Below are positions 11,527 to 23,610 of a stretch of DNA of 64,000 nucleotides, one piece after another. Position 1 is the first letter of the stretch. The number at the start of each line of letters is the position of its first letter. The position numbers and the translations under genes are program-made. The notes beneath the pieces are model-generated. The model ran no database searches. It was not told the DNA's origin and was given only the letters and a program-made list of their open reading frames with translations. Origin of the DNA: Prinsepia uniflora (taxonomy: Eukaryota; Streptophyta; Magnoliopsida; Rosales; Rosaceae); contig CM064866.1 in assembly GCA_032719365.1 (NCBI GenBank), positions 72,241,028-72,305,027 on the forward strand, read 5' to 3'.

Positions 11527-12594
11527 CTGTGAGTGGACAAAACAAAAGTTTATAAAACATTTCATAAGACATTTGTACCCTCCACTAAAAAGCATGCATG
11601 CATTCGAAAACCATTTATCCAAAACAACCATATGTGGGACTAAGCCCAAAGCAGATATAAACTAAGGTTGAAAGGACCACAATAAAAACGACCATACGGG
11701 CCACTGCCCAAATCCTGTGCACACCTGTACACACCACATATCATATATCATATATCCATCACATACATATATATAAGTCACACAACCAATCCTGTCACGG
11801 TATCCAAAGCCACGCGCGTGCTACCCAGGTCTCAATCCGAGTCTTCTCAAAGTCAAGATCAATGTCCGTAGACCACTGACCCTACCCGAGGTAATAGTAA
11901 TCATAGCCTTCCTGAGAGTAAGGAACCCAACTGGGGGGTGACTCCACTCAGTCGGTGCTCCGTGACTACTCCGGGGTCCACCCAGGCCAACGACCCTCCC
12001 CGGAGGAGATAATAGAAGTAAAGGAAGGTAGACGAACATATATATACATAACATAAACATTCATGACCGGTTCCCCTGAACCGTCATGATCCATAATATC
12101 CATAATCAGGTAACATGCCGGTTCCCATAAACCGTCATGTACCGTAATAACATAACCAGGTAACATGCTGGTTCCCATAAACCGTCATGTACCGTAATAA
12201 CCAACAAAGGTTCATGCCGGTTCCCATAAACCGTCATGAACCTGGGAATCCATTTAAGGTTCCCTGACCTGAAATCAAAACCGTAAAGTGACTGGGTCTC
12301 GTGCCCGAACATAGGACATCAGTTGGGCACCGTGCCCGATATCTGAGGTCATATGCCCGAGACAAAACCAAATGGGTCTCATACCCGAGTTTATCCTTTT
12401 GAAATCCAAATTCAGTTCATTTAAATCAATAAAGAAATACAGACCCGTATAAGCACCGTATAAGGCCGAAACCTCAAAATACGTGCTTATACGTAACCAC
12501 ATACAAATGCACCCATGGCATCATCAAACAAGTAATAAAACATATAATAAACACTTACGCATGCACCAATTTAGAAAACAAGGTCCACTCACAG
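11527..12594. repeat. LTR inverted-arm cassette, LARD 3' LTR
   Basis: CTGTGAGTGGAC (11527-11538) and GTCCACTCACAG (12583-12594) are exact reverse complements. GCATGCATGC lies inside the left arm (about 11592-11602) and GCATGCA inside the right (12560-12566). The CCGTCATG-type repeats lie between the arms. Confidence 0.88.
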
Positions 12595-12956
12595 ACCGTC
12601 CGAGCTGTTGCCTCGATTTGCGTGCCATACGGCTCCCTGAGCCGATCACCGTCACCGGGACTCCCAAACCTATCCAAATCGTAATAGAAGGTTACTAACT
12701 ACTTAATTAACCTCCCACTAAAGCCCCGTAATTTTCCCGTATTTTTAACTATTTTTAATCCCGAACCTAAACCTTCCGATGCCCCGAAACATCTCGAGAC
12801 GGTGTCCGATCGACACGAAACCAGTCCCAAAATGTTCGTTACATCGAATAGATGATTTCGTATGTTGGAACCTTCCCCGGATTCCCTGCCACGCGCCCTC
12901 ACGCGCCGCCTGAAGTGGCTGCGCGTGGGCTTCACGCGCCTGCTACAGTACCTGCT

Positions 12957-13094
12957 GACGTCATCACTGACAGCCCCTGACAGTGACACGTGTCACGCTC
13001 CCATTGGCCCACTGTCTGACATCTCAGTCTGACATTGTCAGATCTGACATGATGATGTCATCCCTGACATGATGACGTCATCAGGATGACGTCA
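12957..13094. promoter_or_regulatory. TGACGTCA cluster in the LARD 3' LTR
   Basis: Perfect TGACGTCA palindromes at 12957, 13073 and 13087, plus a mutated copy TGATGTCA near 13053. Among them are many TCTGACAT/CTGACA words and one GACACGTGTC G-box. TGACGTCA is a classic bZIP (CRE/TGA-type) binding palindrome. Regulatory use here is inferred only. Confidence 0.6.
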
Positions 13095-14264
13095 TCAGTC
13101 ATCCCCTACATCGGTCAGATCGGTCTGAACCGGTCCGGTCCGGTTTTTCCTGCAACTTGGACCGGCGTAACCGGTCCAGGTGTCCTTCTCCCTCATTTTC
13201 GGTCCGATTTCATCCATTCCAATTCCTAAATTCCTATTTCTTCATTTCCTATCTAACCCAATTAACAAAACTACCTAAAACCTACGAAATCCGACCGGTC
13301 CAATTTGAACCTCACGGTTCAATTTTTCCCGATCAGTCTACACGGCTTCTCGGCCGTCAACCACCACCAAAACCTTCCTAAAATGTCCCTAGCAACCTAA
13401 TGGACTCATTAAAACCATTAAAAACTAACCATAACAACGAAAATGGAAAAATGGATCAAAATGGGCTAACCGGGTACCCGTTCGGGTTTCTCCTCCTCTC
13501 GCCACCGTGGGCGGCGGTTCAGGCCTCCAAGCCGGCCACCTCGGCTCCCTCGATCTCCCTGGTCCTCTGCCTGGTCATGGGTGATGGTTGGCTGGGTTTG
13601 GGTTGCACGGGAATGAGAGAAAATGGGTGAGATCGGGTGGGTTTGTGTGTGGATGAAGAAATGAAAATGCACGGGGATGGGTTTGGTGCATGAGTAGGTG
13701 GGGTTGGCCAGTGGATGGGTGACAAGTGTCACTCATCCATTGGGCCTCCATTAAATATCTGGGCCCACTAGAGACAAAACTGCACTTTTTGTCTCGTAAA
13801 ACGTGCCGTCGTGAATAGTAACTGGAAACTTCCGTGAACCGTAACTTCGCCGTCGAACGTCCGAATTCGACGTGCCGCCTGTCTACGGATTTGTATCGTC
13901 CTTATCTACGTAACGGTCTTCGGCCCTCGGCCATCGGACCTCCTGGTCAAAAAGTCAACTTTTGACCTCCTATTCACCCAAATTACCAAAATGCCCTTGG
14001 GCTTCCGAACGTCATAACTTCTTCTACGAACGTCGGAATTGAACGTGCCACCTGTCTATGAACTCGTGACGTCACGAACTACGTCACGGTCATCGGTCAG
14101 AGTCCCTTTGACCGCCCGATCGAAAAGTCAACGTTTTGCCACCACCAGGGGCAAAACGGTCATTCCGCATCGTTCGTCCAATTTAACCTAACTAATCACC
14201 GATTAACCTCACTAATCGTGATTAGTCACTAATCTAATCAAGGAATTTGGGACGGGTCGTTACA

Positions 14265-14279
14265 ACCTTCCCTCCTTAA
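14265..14279 (-). other. Polypurine tract of the LARD
   Basis: The minus strand reads TTAAGGAGGGAAGGT directly before the LTR start TGTAACGACC. Just upstream is GGAATTTCGGGGACGAAATT, matching the hairpin before the polypurine tract of the Tekay-like element (51208-51229). Confidence 0.85.
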
Positions 14280-17200
14280 TTAATTTCGTCCCCGAAATTC
14301 CATCCGACCTAAACCCAACCGTTCTTCCCTCCTTAATTTAGTTCCGTTCTCGAAACTCCAACTATCCTGATTCCACATCCACCTCGTGGAAAGTAAAATC
14401 GACCTACTGCGCAACACGTGTACGCTAGTACACCCACTAACCAGAACAATACTTACTCGTCTACAGCCCGACGTACCACTAACGCTCATGTCGCCTCGTC
14501 TACATTTGACCACGTCGAATAGCAGAAGTCGTACGCTCCGAACTGACACCACCTGTCAGTATCAGAGTAGCCCAAGTATCCTATGATCGACCCACTTGTC
14601 AAATCTACCCTTTCGCTGACATAAACAACTCTACGGTTCCTTACTCAATCACTAAGATATCCTGACGTCTGCTCCCACTGGGAGTTACCAATCACTCAAC
14701 GATTCATGCTGACACCTCCGACAAACTGTCACAACTTGACAGTCGTCAGTCGCAAACTGATATGACACACACTCGTGGTTACACTAACCACAAGCATTTC
14801 ACTCGACCTGTGTGTAACTAGACCTATTAGAAATACCATGACCCAATGCACAGTATCCAATGTCCAGTCCACGTACAAGACCTTAACTAATCCAATGGTA
14901 TCGGAACTAAGCCGACTACCAACACGCTCACCAACGTACTACGAGTATAACCTATATACCGCCACTAGGCACCACAAGTCTGCCCAGTGTCGTACCTTGA
15001 ACAACGTACAAGGTACGTACATCTACCCATCGACATACCACAACAGTACCCAGACCACCTAGGTCGTAGTCAAACACGTTTCAATTATGGAGTCCATCTG
15101 TCCGATCTAGACAAATCGAAACCCATTATCTATTTCCAAATCCGAATCCGAATCCGCAATTTCGTAAGAAATCCCGAATCCAAACCCAGAAGTCGTATCC
15201 ATATCCATGTTCAAATCCGAATCCGAAATCATTATTCCGTAAGCTAGCATTGGGAATAACTATTCTGAACCCAAATCCATAAAAGAAAATCTACAGTCAA
15301 GCTCTAGAATCAAATCCTGAATCGTCACTCAGAATCCGATTCCAAAACCCAAATCCAGAAATCCTCTTTCAAGTTCCAAAATCAAATCCTGAATCGTCAT
15401 CTAGAAATCTGATTCCAAAACCTGAAATCTCGTTCACGTCTACCTAGACGCACCATATCCGAACCTATCGGATACCTGTTCAACCGATCACGACCACACT
15501 ATCGATTGACTTCATAGGGAAGCCAATCACAACACTCACCCATCCAGGGCTGACCCAAATCCGACCACGTCGGAAAACTACTCAGGCGAGTAATAAGCCA
15601 TATGGGATTTACCTCGAACAGAAGTTCAGTCCCAACATGTTCTACTCAAATATCCAAGTATGAGCGATAAACTCTCCACCTATCTGGATCATCAAGACCA
15701 CGATCCAGATCCATAACGATACCCAAAGTCCTAAACCAATTCCCACATCTAAACAGATTAGTCAACGACGAGACACGCCGAGACTGTGGGTTCTCACTGA
15801 GTACCTCGTATCGATCCTTGGCATTCCACCGTGGAAAACCAAGAATGATCGAATAATCCATCCTACGTGAATGCAAACAACACTCGATGCACTCACCACG
15901 TCATGTAACCTAACATCGTCTGCCACCAAGTAGAAAATGAGAAATCTCAGTCACCTAACTTCGATATACTCACTCCACCTGATGACCCAAGACAATCACG
16001 GGTCCACCAACCAATACACGATTAGTGTACTAGTGGCAACCAACAACATCAATAACATCTACATCCTCTACCACCATCAATTATGGTAGAACCTGAGAAG
16101 TCACCCAAAACGACTTCGACATACCCATTACCAATGCGGAAAACCCGTATTCCACTCGTCACCTCAATCGCAACCTCTCGCGATTACGAAGTTCCAACAA
16201 GATTGGAAACAACATACCCGGACATCAACCACGTGTCCCCTAACCAGTTTAACTCTATCTGAGTTCCACTCCTGAACCACAGATACCGAACATAGGCCCA
16301 TTACGACGGAGTCACACCCCGATCCGTAACTCATCGTCATCACGATCACCGGCACCAGTACCAGCGCTAGTACCAGCACCACGCACTATCACCAAAACTA
16401 GTGTCAGTATCAACACGCCGTGTGCAAAACTGACACCCTGGATCTCCGCTCATACCGAGCGACGATCGCGTACCTCTGCTCGTATAGGAGAAACTCTGTC
16501 TCCCTCGTACCTGACAACTCTGGGTACAGTCACCCTGACAACTCATGCGAGAAAAGGAAAACGTTCCCCGAACGTCCCCAACAATCGTAACTATAACCAC
16601 TCTCGGTAGTAGCGCCTGCCCCACACTCGTGCAGACCTAACTACCAGACATCGCTATATCCAGACTCCGTATCCAACGGAATCAATCGCCCGTACCAACT
16701 ACTCTGTATCCCACTCAGGGATTCCATCGACAAGTACCAACCCTGGTAACTTGTCCAACAATCTCTATCCTATCGTAACTTGACTAAACCATTGTCGTCT
16801 ACTAGGTCATCCACGACCTTAGTTGCACCAACCCACAACTGAAGTAGCACGACAACCAACTCGGTCTAACCGATACGTACAACCCTGACTGCGAAGTGCA
16901 GTCCCAATACAAGCTGACATGACTAAACCGACTAACGAATCCAAATCCGAATAGTCGTCAAAGTCACACCACTCACCAACTCCCATTTCCGAACCATACC
17001 CACCAAGGTAGGGTTCCACAATCACACCTAGAGTTCCCCTGAACCCACCTGCGAAAAGAAGTAAAATCAACAATCTGACCGACCCTGCGGTCCGACATCA
17101 TAAAGACGTCAATCCAATCCTACCAACAATCCAACTCGGATTCCTCGTATCCGGTTGCTAACTGCCACCTGCAGTAAATCCATTTAACTCAACATAATCT

Positions 17201-17524
17201 GACCATCTAATGGTCACACTCCTAACCAGTCGTCGGAATCGATCCTACGACATCGTGAAGACGATCCCAACTAACCGTCTCACGATCCAAAACTCTAACG
17301 TAATACTACGTTAAGCCTTCCGTAGGGTTCCACACTGCCAACCCTGACAGAACCATGGCAACCCCGGCATCGAGTGCCGAACCAAGGCTTGCCAATCCTA
17401 CTAACTATCGTACCGGCACCCCGACAATCAGGTTGACCACGGACTGCAGCCCAATGAGATATCACATCCTCGACCTGCGTACATACCCCAAAAACTACAC
17501 GGTTGCTCGAATAGAGACAACCCC

Positions 17525-17536
17525 GCTCTGATACCA
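17525..17536 (-). other. Primer-binding site of the LARD (initiator-Met tRNA)
   Basis: The minus strand reads TGGTATCAGAGC three bases after the 5' LTR end. This is the standard plant initiator methionine tRNA complement and also occurs in the Tekay-like element at 43402. Confidence 0.92.
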
Positions 17537-17745
17537 CGTTGACAGGACCCATCCCAATCCCCCCGGGATTAGTGCGGGATGACCCTACTCCCGTCTGACA
17601 CGAAGTGTCAGACAAGGGATATTTCTGACCTTTGCCCTCCCGGGCTATCAGAGTACGCCAGGATCCGGAGGAGGCATGTGATATCTCGATCTCTGCTACA
17701 GTCCACATCCGATGTCAACCTGAAGGGCAGTCAAAACATTAAAAA

Positions 17746-18813
17746 CTGTGAGTGGACAAAACAAAAGTTTATAAAACATTTCATAAGACATTTGTACCCT
17801 CCACTAAAAAGCATGCATGCATTCGAAAACCATTTATCCAAAACAACCATATGTGGGACTAAGCCCAAAGCAGATATAAACTAAGGTCGAAAGGACCACA
17901 ATAAAAACGACCATACGGGCCACTGCCCAAATCCTGTGCACACCTGTACACACCACATATCATATATCATATATCCATCACATACATATATATAAGTCAC
18001 ACAACCAATCCTGTCACGGTATCCAAAGCCACGCGCGTGCTACCCAGGTCTCAATCCGAGTCTTCTCAAAGTCAAGATCAATGTCCGTAGACCACTGACC
18101 CTACCCGAGGTAATAGTAATCATAGCCTTCCTGAGAGTAAGGAACCCAACTGGGGGGTGACTCCACTCAGTCGGTGCTCCGTGACTACTCCGGGGTCCAC
18201 CCAGGCCAACGACCCTCCCCGGAGGAGATAATAGAAGTAAAGGAAGGTAGACGAACATATATATACATAACATAAACATTCATGACCGGTTCCCCTAAAC
18301 CGTCATGATCCATAATATCCATAATCAGGTAACATGCCGGTTCCCATAAACCGTCATGTACCGTAATAACATAACCAGGTAACATGCCGGTTCCCATAAA
18401 CCGTCATGTACCGTAATAACCAACAAGGGTTCATGCCGGTTCCCATAAACCGTCATGAACCTGGGAATCCATTTAAGGTTCCCTGACCTGAAATCAAAAC
18501 CGTAAAGTGACTGGGTCTCGTGCCCGAACATAGGACATCAGTTGGGCACCGTGCCCGATATCTGAGGTCATATGCCCGAGACAAAACCAAATGGGTCTCA
18601 TACCCGAGTTTATCCTTTTGAAATCCAAATTCAGTTCATTTAAATCAATAAAGAAATACAGACCCGTATAAGCACCGTATAAGGCCGAAACCTCAAAATA
18701 CGTGCTTATACGTAACCACATACAAATGCACCCATGGCATCATCAAACAAGTAATAAAACATATAATAAACATTTATGCATGCACCAATTTAGAAAACAA
18801 GGTCCACTCACAG
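17746..18813. repeat. LTR inverted-arm cassette, LARD 5' LTR
   Basis: CTGTGAGTGGAC (17746-17757) and GTCCACTCACAG (18802-18813), exact reverse complements. GCATGCATGC (about 17811-17821) and ATGCATGCA (about 18776-18784) lie just inside. Confidence 0.88.
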
Positions 18814-19174
18814 ACCGTCCGAGCTGTTGCCTCGATTTGCGTGCCATACGGCTCCCCGAGCCGATCACCGTCACCGGGACTCCCAAACCTGTCCAAATCG
18901 TAATAGAAGGTTAATAACTACTTAATTAACCTCCCACTAAAGCCCCGTAATTTTCCCGTATTTTTAACTATTTTTAATCCCGAACCTAAACCTTCCGATG
19001 CCCCGAAACATCTCGAGACGGTGTCCGATCGACACGAAACCAGTCCCAAAATGTTCGTTACATCGAATAGATGATTTCGTATGTTGGAACCTTCCCCAGA
19101 TTCCCTGCCACGCGCCCTCACGCGCCGCCTGAAGTGGCTGCGCGTGGGCTTCACGCGCCTGCTACAGTAGCTGC

Positions 19175-19336
19175 TGACGTCATCGCTGACGTCAGCATGA
19201 CGTCATCACTGACAACCCCTGACAGTGACACGTGTCACGCTCCCATTGGCCCACTGTCTGACATCTCAGTCTGACATTGTCAGATCTGACATGATGACGT
19301 CATCCCTGACATGATGACGTCATCAGGATGACGTCA
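19175..19336. promoter_or_regulatory. Expanded TGACGTCA cluster in the LARD 5' LTR
   Basis: Six perfect TGACGTCA palindromes begin at 19175, 19187, 19198, 19295, 19315 and 19329, with a GACACGTGTC G-box between the two groups. The 3' LTR has three and the related solo LTR at 7649 has none, so the array arose within this subfamily and then changed between the two LTRs. Confidence 0.65.
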
Positions 19337-20511
19337 TCAGTCATCCCCTACATCGGTCAGACCGGTCTGAACCGGTCCGGTCCAGTTTTTCCTGCAACTT
19401 GGACCGGCGTAACCGGTCCAGGTGTCCTTCTCCCTCATTTTCGGTCCGATTTCATCCATTCCAATTCCTAAATTCCTATTTCTTCATTTCCTATCTAACC
19501 CAATTAACAAAACTACCTAAAACCTACGAAATCCGACTGGTCCAATTTGAACCTCACGGTTCAATTTTTCCCGATCAGTCTACACGGCTTCTCGGCCGTC
19601 AACCACCACCAAAACCTTCCTAAAATGTCCCTAGCAACCTAATGGACTCATTAAAACCATTAAAAACTAACCATAACAACGAAAATGGAAAAATGGATCA
19701 AAATGGGCTAACCGGGCACCCGTTCGAGTTTCTCCTCCTCTCGCCGCCGTGGGCGGCGGTTCAGGCCTCCAAGCCGGCCACCTCGGCTCCCTCGATCTCC
19801 CTGGTCCTCTGCCTGGTCATGGGTGATGGTTGGCTGGGTTTGGGTTGCACGGGAATGAGAGAAAATGGGTGAGATCGGGTGGGTTTGTGTGTGGATGAAG
19901 AAATGAAAATGCACGGGGATGGGTTTGGTGCATGAGTAGGTGGGGTTGGCTAGTGGATGGGTGACAAGTGTCACTCATCCATTGGGCCTCCATTAAATAT
20001 CTGGGCCCACTAGAGACAAAACTGCACTTTTTGTCTCGTAAAACGTGCCGTCATAAATAGTAACCGGTGACTTCCGTGAACCGTAACTTCGCCGTCGAAC
20101 GTCCGAATTCGACGTGCCGCCTGTCTACGGATTCGTATCGTCCTTATCTACGTAACGGTCTTCGGCTCTCGGCCATCGGGCCTCCTGGTCAAAAAGTCAA
20201 CTTTTGACCTCCTATTCACCCAAATTACCAAAATGCCCTTGGGCTTCCGAACGTCATAACTTCTTCTACGAACGTCGGAATTGAACGTGCCACCTGTCTA
20301 TGAACTCGTGACGTCACGAATTACGTCACGGTCATCGGTCAAAGTCCCTTTGACCGCCCGATCGAAAAGTCAATGTTTTGCCACCACCAGGGGCAAAACG
20401 GTCATTCCGCATCGTTCGTCCGATTTAACCTAACTAATCACCGATTAATCTCACTAATCGTGATTAGTCACTAATCTAATCATGGAATTTGGGACGGGTC
20501 GTTACATCCTC

Positions 20512-21970
20512 AGCCGAGGACAAGCGGTCAGTCTGTATCATGAACTGGTTCATGAAGGCGGAGGTGAGTTGTTCGAAAGAGTCGATGGACCCGGATTCCA
20601 GCTTGTAGAACCAATTGATCGCTGCCTCGGTCAGTGTGGAACTGAAGATGAGGCATTGTTCCTCGTTGGCGAGGTTTTTGAGGGCGATGGCCGAGTAGAA
20701 GTTGTTCAGATGATTCCACGGGTCGTCCTTTCCGTTGTAAAGGGGGAATTTCAAGGGTTTAATCTCGTGATCGATCCTGAACTGGTTGATTCTTTCTGTG
20801 AAAGGGTCCGGGCTAGTTTTTGACCAGGCTGGTCTTACTTCCCGAGCTGTCCCAGCCTCGAGTGTCTGGACTGGGTCCATGAGGTGTTAGACGAGCGAGT
20901 CGATTTTGGACTGGTGTTTATCTCTGGGTGCCTGGTCGAAGTCGATCCTGTATGACTGGTCGGCGCCAAATCTGCTCGGCAGGCTCTGGGATTCACTCCT
21001 TCTGCGACCGACCTGCCTTGATCGCTCGGTGTACCCCTGTTTGGGTATGTCCCGGGATATACTCCCATTTTGACCGACCGACCTTGACCGCTCGATGTCC
21101 CGCATTCGGGGTTGTTCCTGAGGCTTGTCACTCTGCCGCCCGGCCTGCCCTGACCGCTCGGTGCTCCTTCGGCGTGTTGGTTCAGGGCGAGGGAGCGGTA
21201 GGCCGAGGTGGGTTGACCGCTCGGTGTCGTTGCTAGAGGACCTCGATGTTTGCCTCCCCTAGTATGTGCGGTCGATCCTAGTGCCTAGATGCCGAGCTGA
21301 CTTGGCCGTGCTCTCGGCCTCCAGGGACGAGTCGGTGACGAGGACAGGGTCCCCCGTCGAAAAAGTCCATTGGCTGACGCTTGGGCGGGACCACCGAGCG
21401 GTCATGTTTCCTCGGTGGCGATCTCCTTTTCCCACCTCCGACCGAGGGTCAGGTCGGCGTGAAGGTTGTTCGTTGGCCGACCGGTTCCGCCCTCCCTCGC
21501 TGAGGGCGTCGCGGGCGTCTCGGTAGATCCTGGTGTCACCGGGATGACTGCCGTGGATGATCAACATCCGAGCCGGTTTCTTGCTCGGCTCGGCGTCCCC
21601 ATGCCTTCCCTTACGCGGCTCGGCGGCCGCATGTTCTTTTTCTTTTTCCGCCAGCCGGTGAGTAGCGAGCTCTGCCTGTGCGACCCGTAGCTATTCGGCC
21701 ACCTCAGTGTATCGATCGTCGAGCACCTGACACCTCGACTCGGCCTGGGTGCCCTTAGCTTTGACCTTGGCCATGTCACTCTGGAGTTTCTCGATTATCT
21801 GTAAGAAGTTAGGCGTGGGTTCTCCCCTGGTTCTGGGGCCTTGCCCGGGTGTGATCTCACCGAGATCGTGTTCGCCCTGCATGTTCAATGACGACGAGTT
21901 GTCTCTCGGTGTAACTGGTAGATGAGTCGTAACTCGGTCTGGTTGAGCGTGGGCAACCTTAGTCAGATTT
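20512..21970 (-). pseudogene. Tat gag, 5' part
   Basis: Read from the primer-binding site downwards. The first part is a low-complexity Arg/Ser/Glu-rich region (about 21970-20900) with in-frame stops near 21690, 21255 and 20888. It is followed by the start of the conserved gag domain (20880-20512: FPLYNGKDDPWNHLNNFYSA, then LIFSSTLTEAAINWFYKL). The LARD is inserted after LSSAED; the continuation is at 11320. The start codon was not resolved because the open frame begins with a non-ATG codon beside the primer site. Confidence 0.85.
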
Positions 21971-21986
21971 CCCACAGACGGCGCCA
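21971..21986 (-). other. Primer-binding site of the Tat element
   Basis: The minus strand reads TGGCGCCGTCTGTGGG three bases after the LTR end. TGG at its start pairs with the CCA end of a tRNA. I have seen this sequence widely in plant gypsy elements but do not assign the tRNA. Confidence 0.8.
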
Positions 21987-21989
21987 AAC

Positions 21990-22475
21990 TGTTGAAGCGT
22001 TAAATGTTCCAACTATCGTGTACTCGTTGCCCAATCACCAAATGACACGTGTCCCTCTTGTGACCTGTCAACTCAAGTGGATCATGGGTTTCCGTTAGTA
22101 CGGGCACCGGTGTGGTGCCGGCCTAAGGCTCTTCGACGATCAAGTCAGTTACTTTGTTCGTAAGAGGAAGCAGTAAATAGTAAGTTTGGTAGAGTAATAG
22201 TAATAGTAAATCTTAGTTACCTTTATTGGGAAATGTGTACCCTTTATGTATGGGTAGGTGGGATGTTCAATTCCCAAAGTTCCGATGTGGGACAAATGCT
22301 TCTCGATTTACGTGCTGACACGTGTTACGTAAATCGAGGGTGGATACGTTTCCACGTGGCATCCCGCATTGGGCCCGGTAGTAGGGCTGTTGTAAGTATG
22401 GTAGTTTTGGGCCTTGAGCGGGGTCTGGGCTTTAAGTATACGGCCCAGTGGGTCTGGTCAGATATGGTGTCAACA
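21990..22475 (-). repeat. 5' LTR of the Tat element (486 bp)
   Basis: Starts TGTTGA and ends TCAACA on the plus strand, a perfect 6-bp terminal inverted repeat. It is followed by AAGTG, the likely target-site copy whose partner is outside the window. It contains the palindrome at 22302-22338. Confidence 0.88.
22302..22338. promoter_or_regulatory. Palindrome with G-box in the Tat LTR
   Basis: CTCGATTTACGT (22302-22313) and ACGTAAATCGAG (22327-22338) are perfect 12-bp inverted repeats. The 13-nt loop contains CACGTG, the plant G-box. The same ATTTACGTGCT...ACGTAAAT words occur in an unrelated LTR at 46372-46397. Confidence 0.6.
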
Positions 22476-22480
22476 AAGTG

Positions 22481-22985
22481 TATTTTTTATTTTCATTTTC
22501 CAATTAGGAAGTGTATTTTTTTCTTTTTATTCTTCCCATTGTTGTTTTTTTATATATATAATATGCATTTTGAGGGGTAAGCTTATCATGTCCCCCTCTA
22601 ATTAGATGTATTTTTTTTATTATTAATGAAATCCACTTGTATCGGGAAATTTTTCTAAAATTTCACACTAATGTCACGTTTAGTACACCATATTGTACTG
22701 ACTATTTCAGTCGGATAGACTAATTTATCAATTGGATAGACTGACTATTTAGTCAGATGTTTGGTATTCGACCGAACTAAAATGCCGACTATATTATACT
22801 GGATAAATTATATTATAGTAGTTGATAAAAAATATTTATATATAAATATTAATTATGTATATTATTATTTTATTTTTATTATTTATTTTAATTAAATATT
22901 TATATATTATTATTTATATTTATTAAAATTTTATATTATTATTATTATTATTATTATTACTACTATTTTTTTAAATATTATGATG

Positions 22986-23024
<39 letters not shown>

Positions 23025-23605
23025 TTCAAGATTATTAGTCATCCGACTATTTAATATGGACAATTTGGAGAGTATTATTTTAGTGTGTCTGACCGTATAA
23101 AGACACTCAATCATATCGTATTAATTTATACGGTGGCTAATTAATACGAGTGATATCAAACATTGATTTCATATTATATTATATTATCTTATCCAGTTCC
23201 TTATACGACATACCATACGTAGCCTAAAACTTAGCCAATCTCATGTTCAAATCCTGGGTTCCTGCCTGAATGCAACGTTCTAATATCGTAAACTCATCTT
23301 AAATAATTGTAATTTATAACCTTGTATGAACTATAACTCTTTATAATTGATCCCTTTGGAAAAAAAAAAATCCTAGGTCTGCCACTGTATTTGATGATAT
23401 ATATCATTGTTGTTTTCAAAACATAAGTAGCCGTTGATATATATCATTGTTGTTTTCAAAACATAAGGAGCCGTTTATGTGTTACAACCTACATACATAC
23501 ATAAATGAACAACGCATAATAGATAGGGTTATCCATGGGTTAGTCTTTAACAATATCAATGTTTATCCAAAACTCATTAATCATATTTTTTGAACTTTCT
23601 AGTCC
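22481..23605. other. AT-rich intergenic DNA with a (TTA)n microsatellite
   Basis: No gene seen. 22935-23030 is an (ATT)n/(TTA)n microsatellite. From 22690 to 22790 words such as GACTATTTCAGTCGGATAGACT and TGACTATTTAGTCAGATG repeat, and related words recur near 23030-23120. They might be ends of a small non-autonomous DNA transposon, but I could not define termini. Confidence 0.6.
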
Positions 23606-23610
23606 CTAAC

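Larger units (their letters stand above)
11321..14264 (-). repeat. 3' LTR of the LARD (2944 bp)
   Basis: Starts TGACAGGACCC on the plus strand and ends GGGTCGTTACA, giving TG...CA ends. It is almost identical by eye to 17540-20506. The main difference is a shorter TGACGTCA block (three perfect copies instead of six), so the two LTRs differ by about 23 bp in length. Confidence 0.95.
14265..17539 (-). other. LARD internal region, non-coding
   Basis: About 3.3 kb without a credible protein in any frame and no gag, protease, RT or integrase motif. Near the polypurine tract (14265-14360) a roughly 60-bp block carrying CTTCCCTCCTTAATT and the TTTCGTCCCCGAAA-type hairpin is present twice. Between about 15110 and 15440 short degenerate repeats of AAATCCGAATCCGA / AATCTGATTCCAAAA type occur. 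The rest shows no structure I can name. Confidence 0.8.
11321..20506 (-). mobile_element. Large non-coding LTR retrotransposon (LARD-type), complete
   Basis: Two near-identical LTRs (11321-14264 and 17540-20506) flank a 3.3-kb interior with no gag or pol. Target-site duplications TCCTC at 11316-11320 and 20507-20511 prove one insertion event, into the gag of the Tat element. On the minus strand the 5' LTR is followed by a primer-binding site complementary to initiator-Met tRNA, and the 3' LTR is preceded by a polypurine tract. All cis signals are present and no protein is encoded, so it must depend on another element. Its priming site and pre-PPT hairpin match the Tekay/Del-type element at 40773-53895. 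Confidence 0.93.
17540..20506 (-). repeat. 5' LTR of the LARD (2967 bp)
   Basis: Plus strand starts TGACAGGACCC and ends GGGTCGTTACA, followed by the TCCTC duplication. It is the element's promoter-bearing copy because the primer-binding site adjoins it. It contains the inverted arms, a GC-rich CACGCGC...GCGCGTG hairpin (about 19108-19160), and six TGACGTCA palindromes. Confidence 0.95.
1..22475 (-). mobile_element. Tat-lineage Ty3/gypsy LTR retrotransposon, decayed, 3' LTR outside window
   Basis: The element reads on the minus strand: LTR at 21990-22475, primer-binding site at 21971-21986, gag, then protease, reverse transcriptase, RNase H, a second RNase H and integrase down to 3582. After pol come a tandem repeat and an accessory ORF on the opposite strand. 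The second RNase H between RNase H and integrase, and an extra ORF between pol and the 3' LTR, are known hallmarks of the Tat clade. The 3' LTR is not in the window, so the left boundary is unknown. AAGTG (22476-22480) is the expected target-site copy on the right. Two later insertions interrupt it, 7649-10597 and 11321-20506. Without them about 10.3 kb of the element is present. Frameshifts and stops show it is not autonomous now. Confidence 0.9.

Noticed and set aside
7649..14264. Solo LTR 7649 and LTR 11321 as the two LTRs of one element
   Set aside because: Each has its own distinct target-site duplication (TGGAG and TCCTC), and the DNA between them is Tat gag.
22690..23180. MITE between the Tat element and solo LTR 23611
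   Set aside because: There are repeated GACTATTT words but no clear terminal inverted repeats or target duplication.
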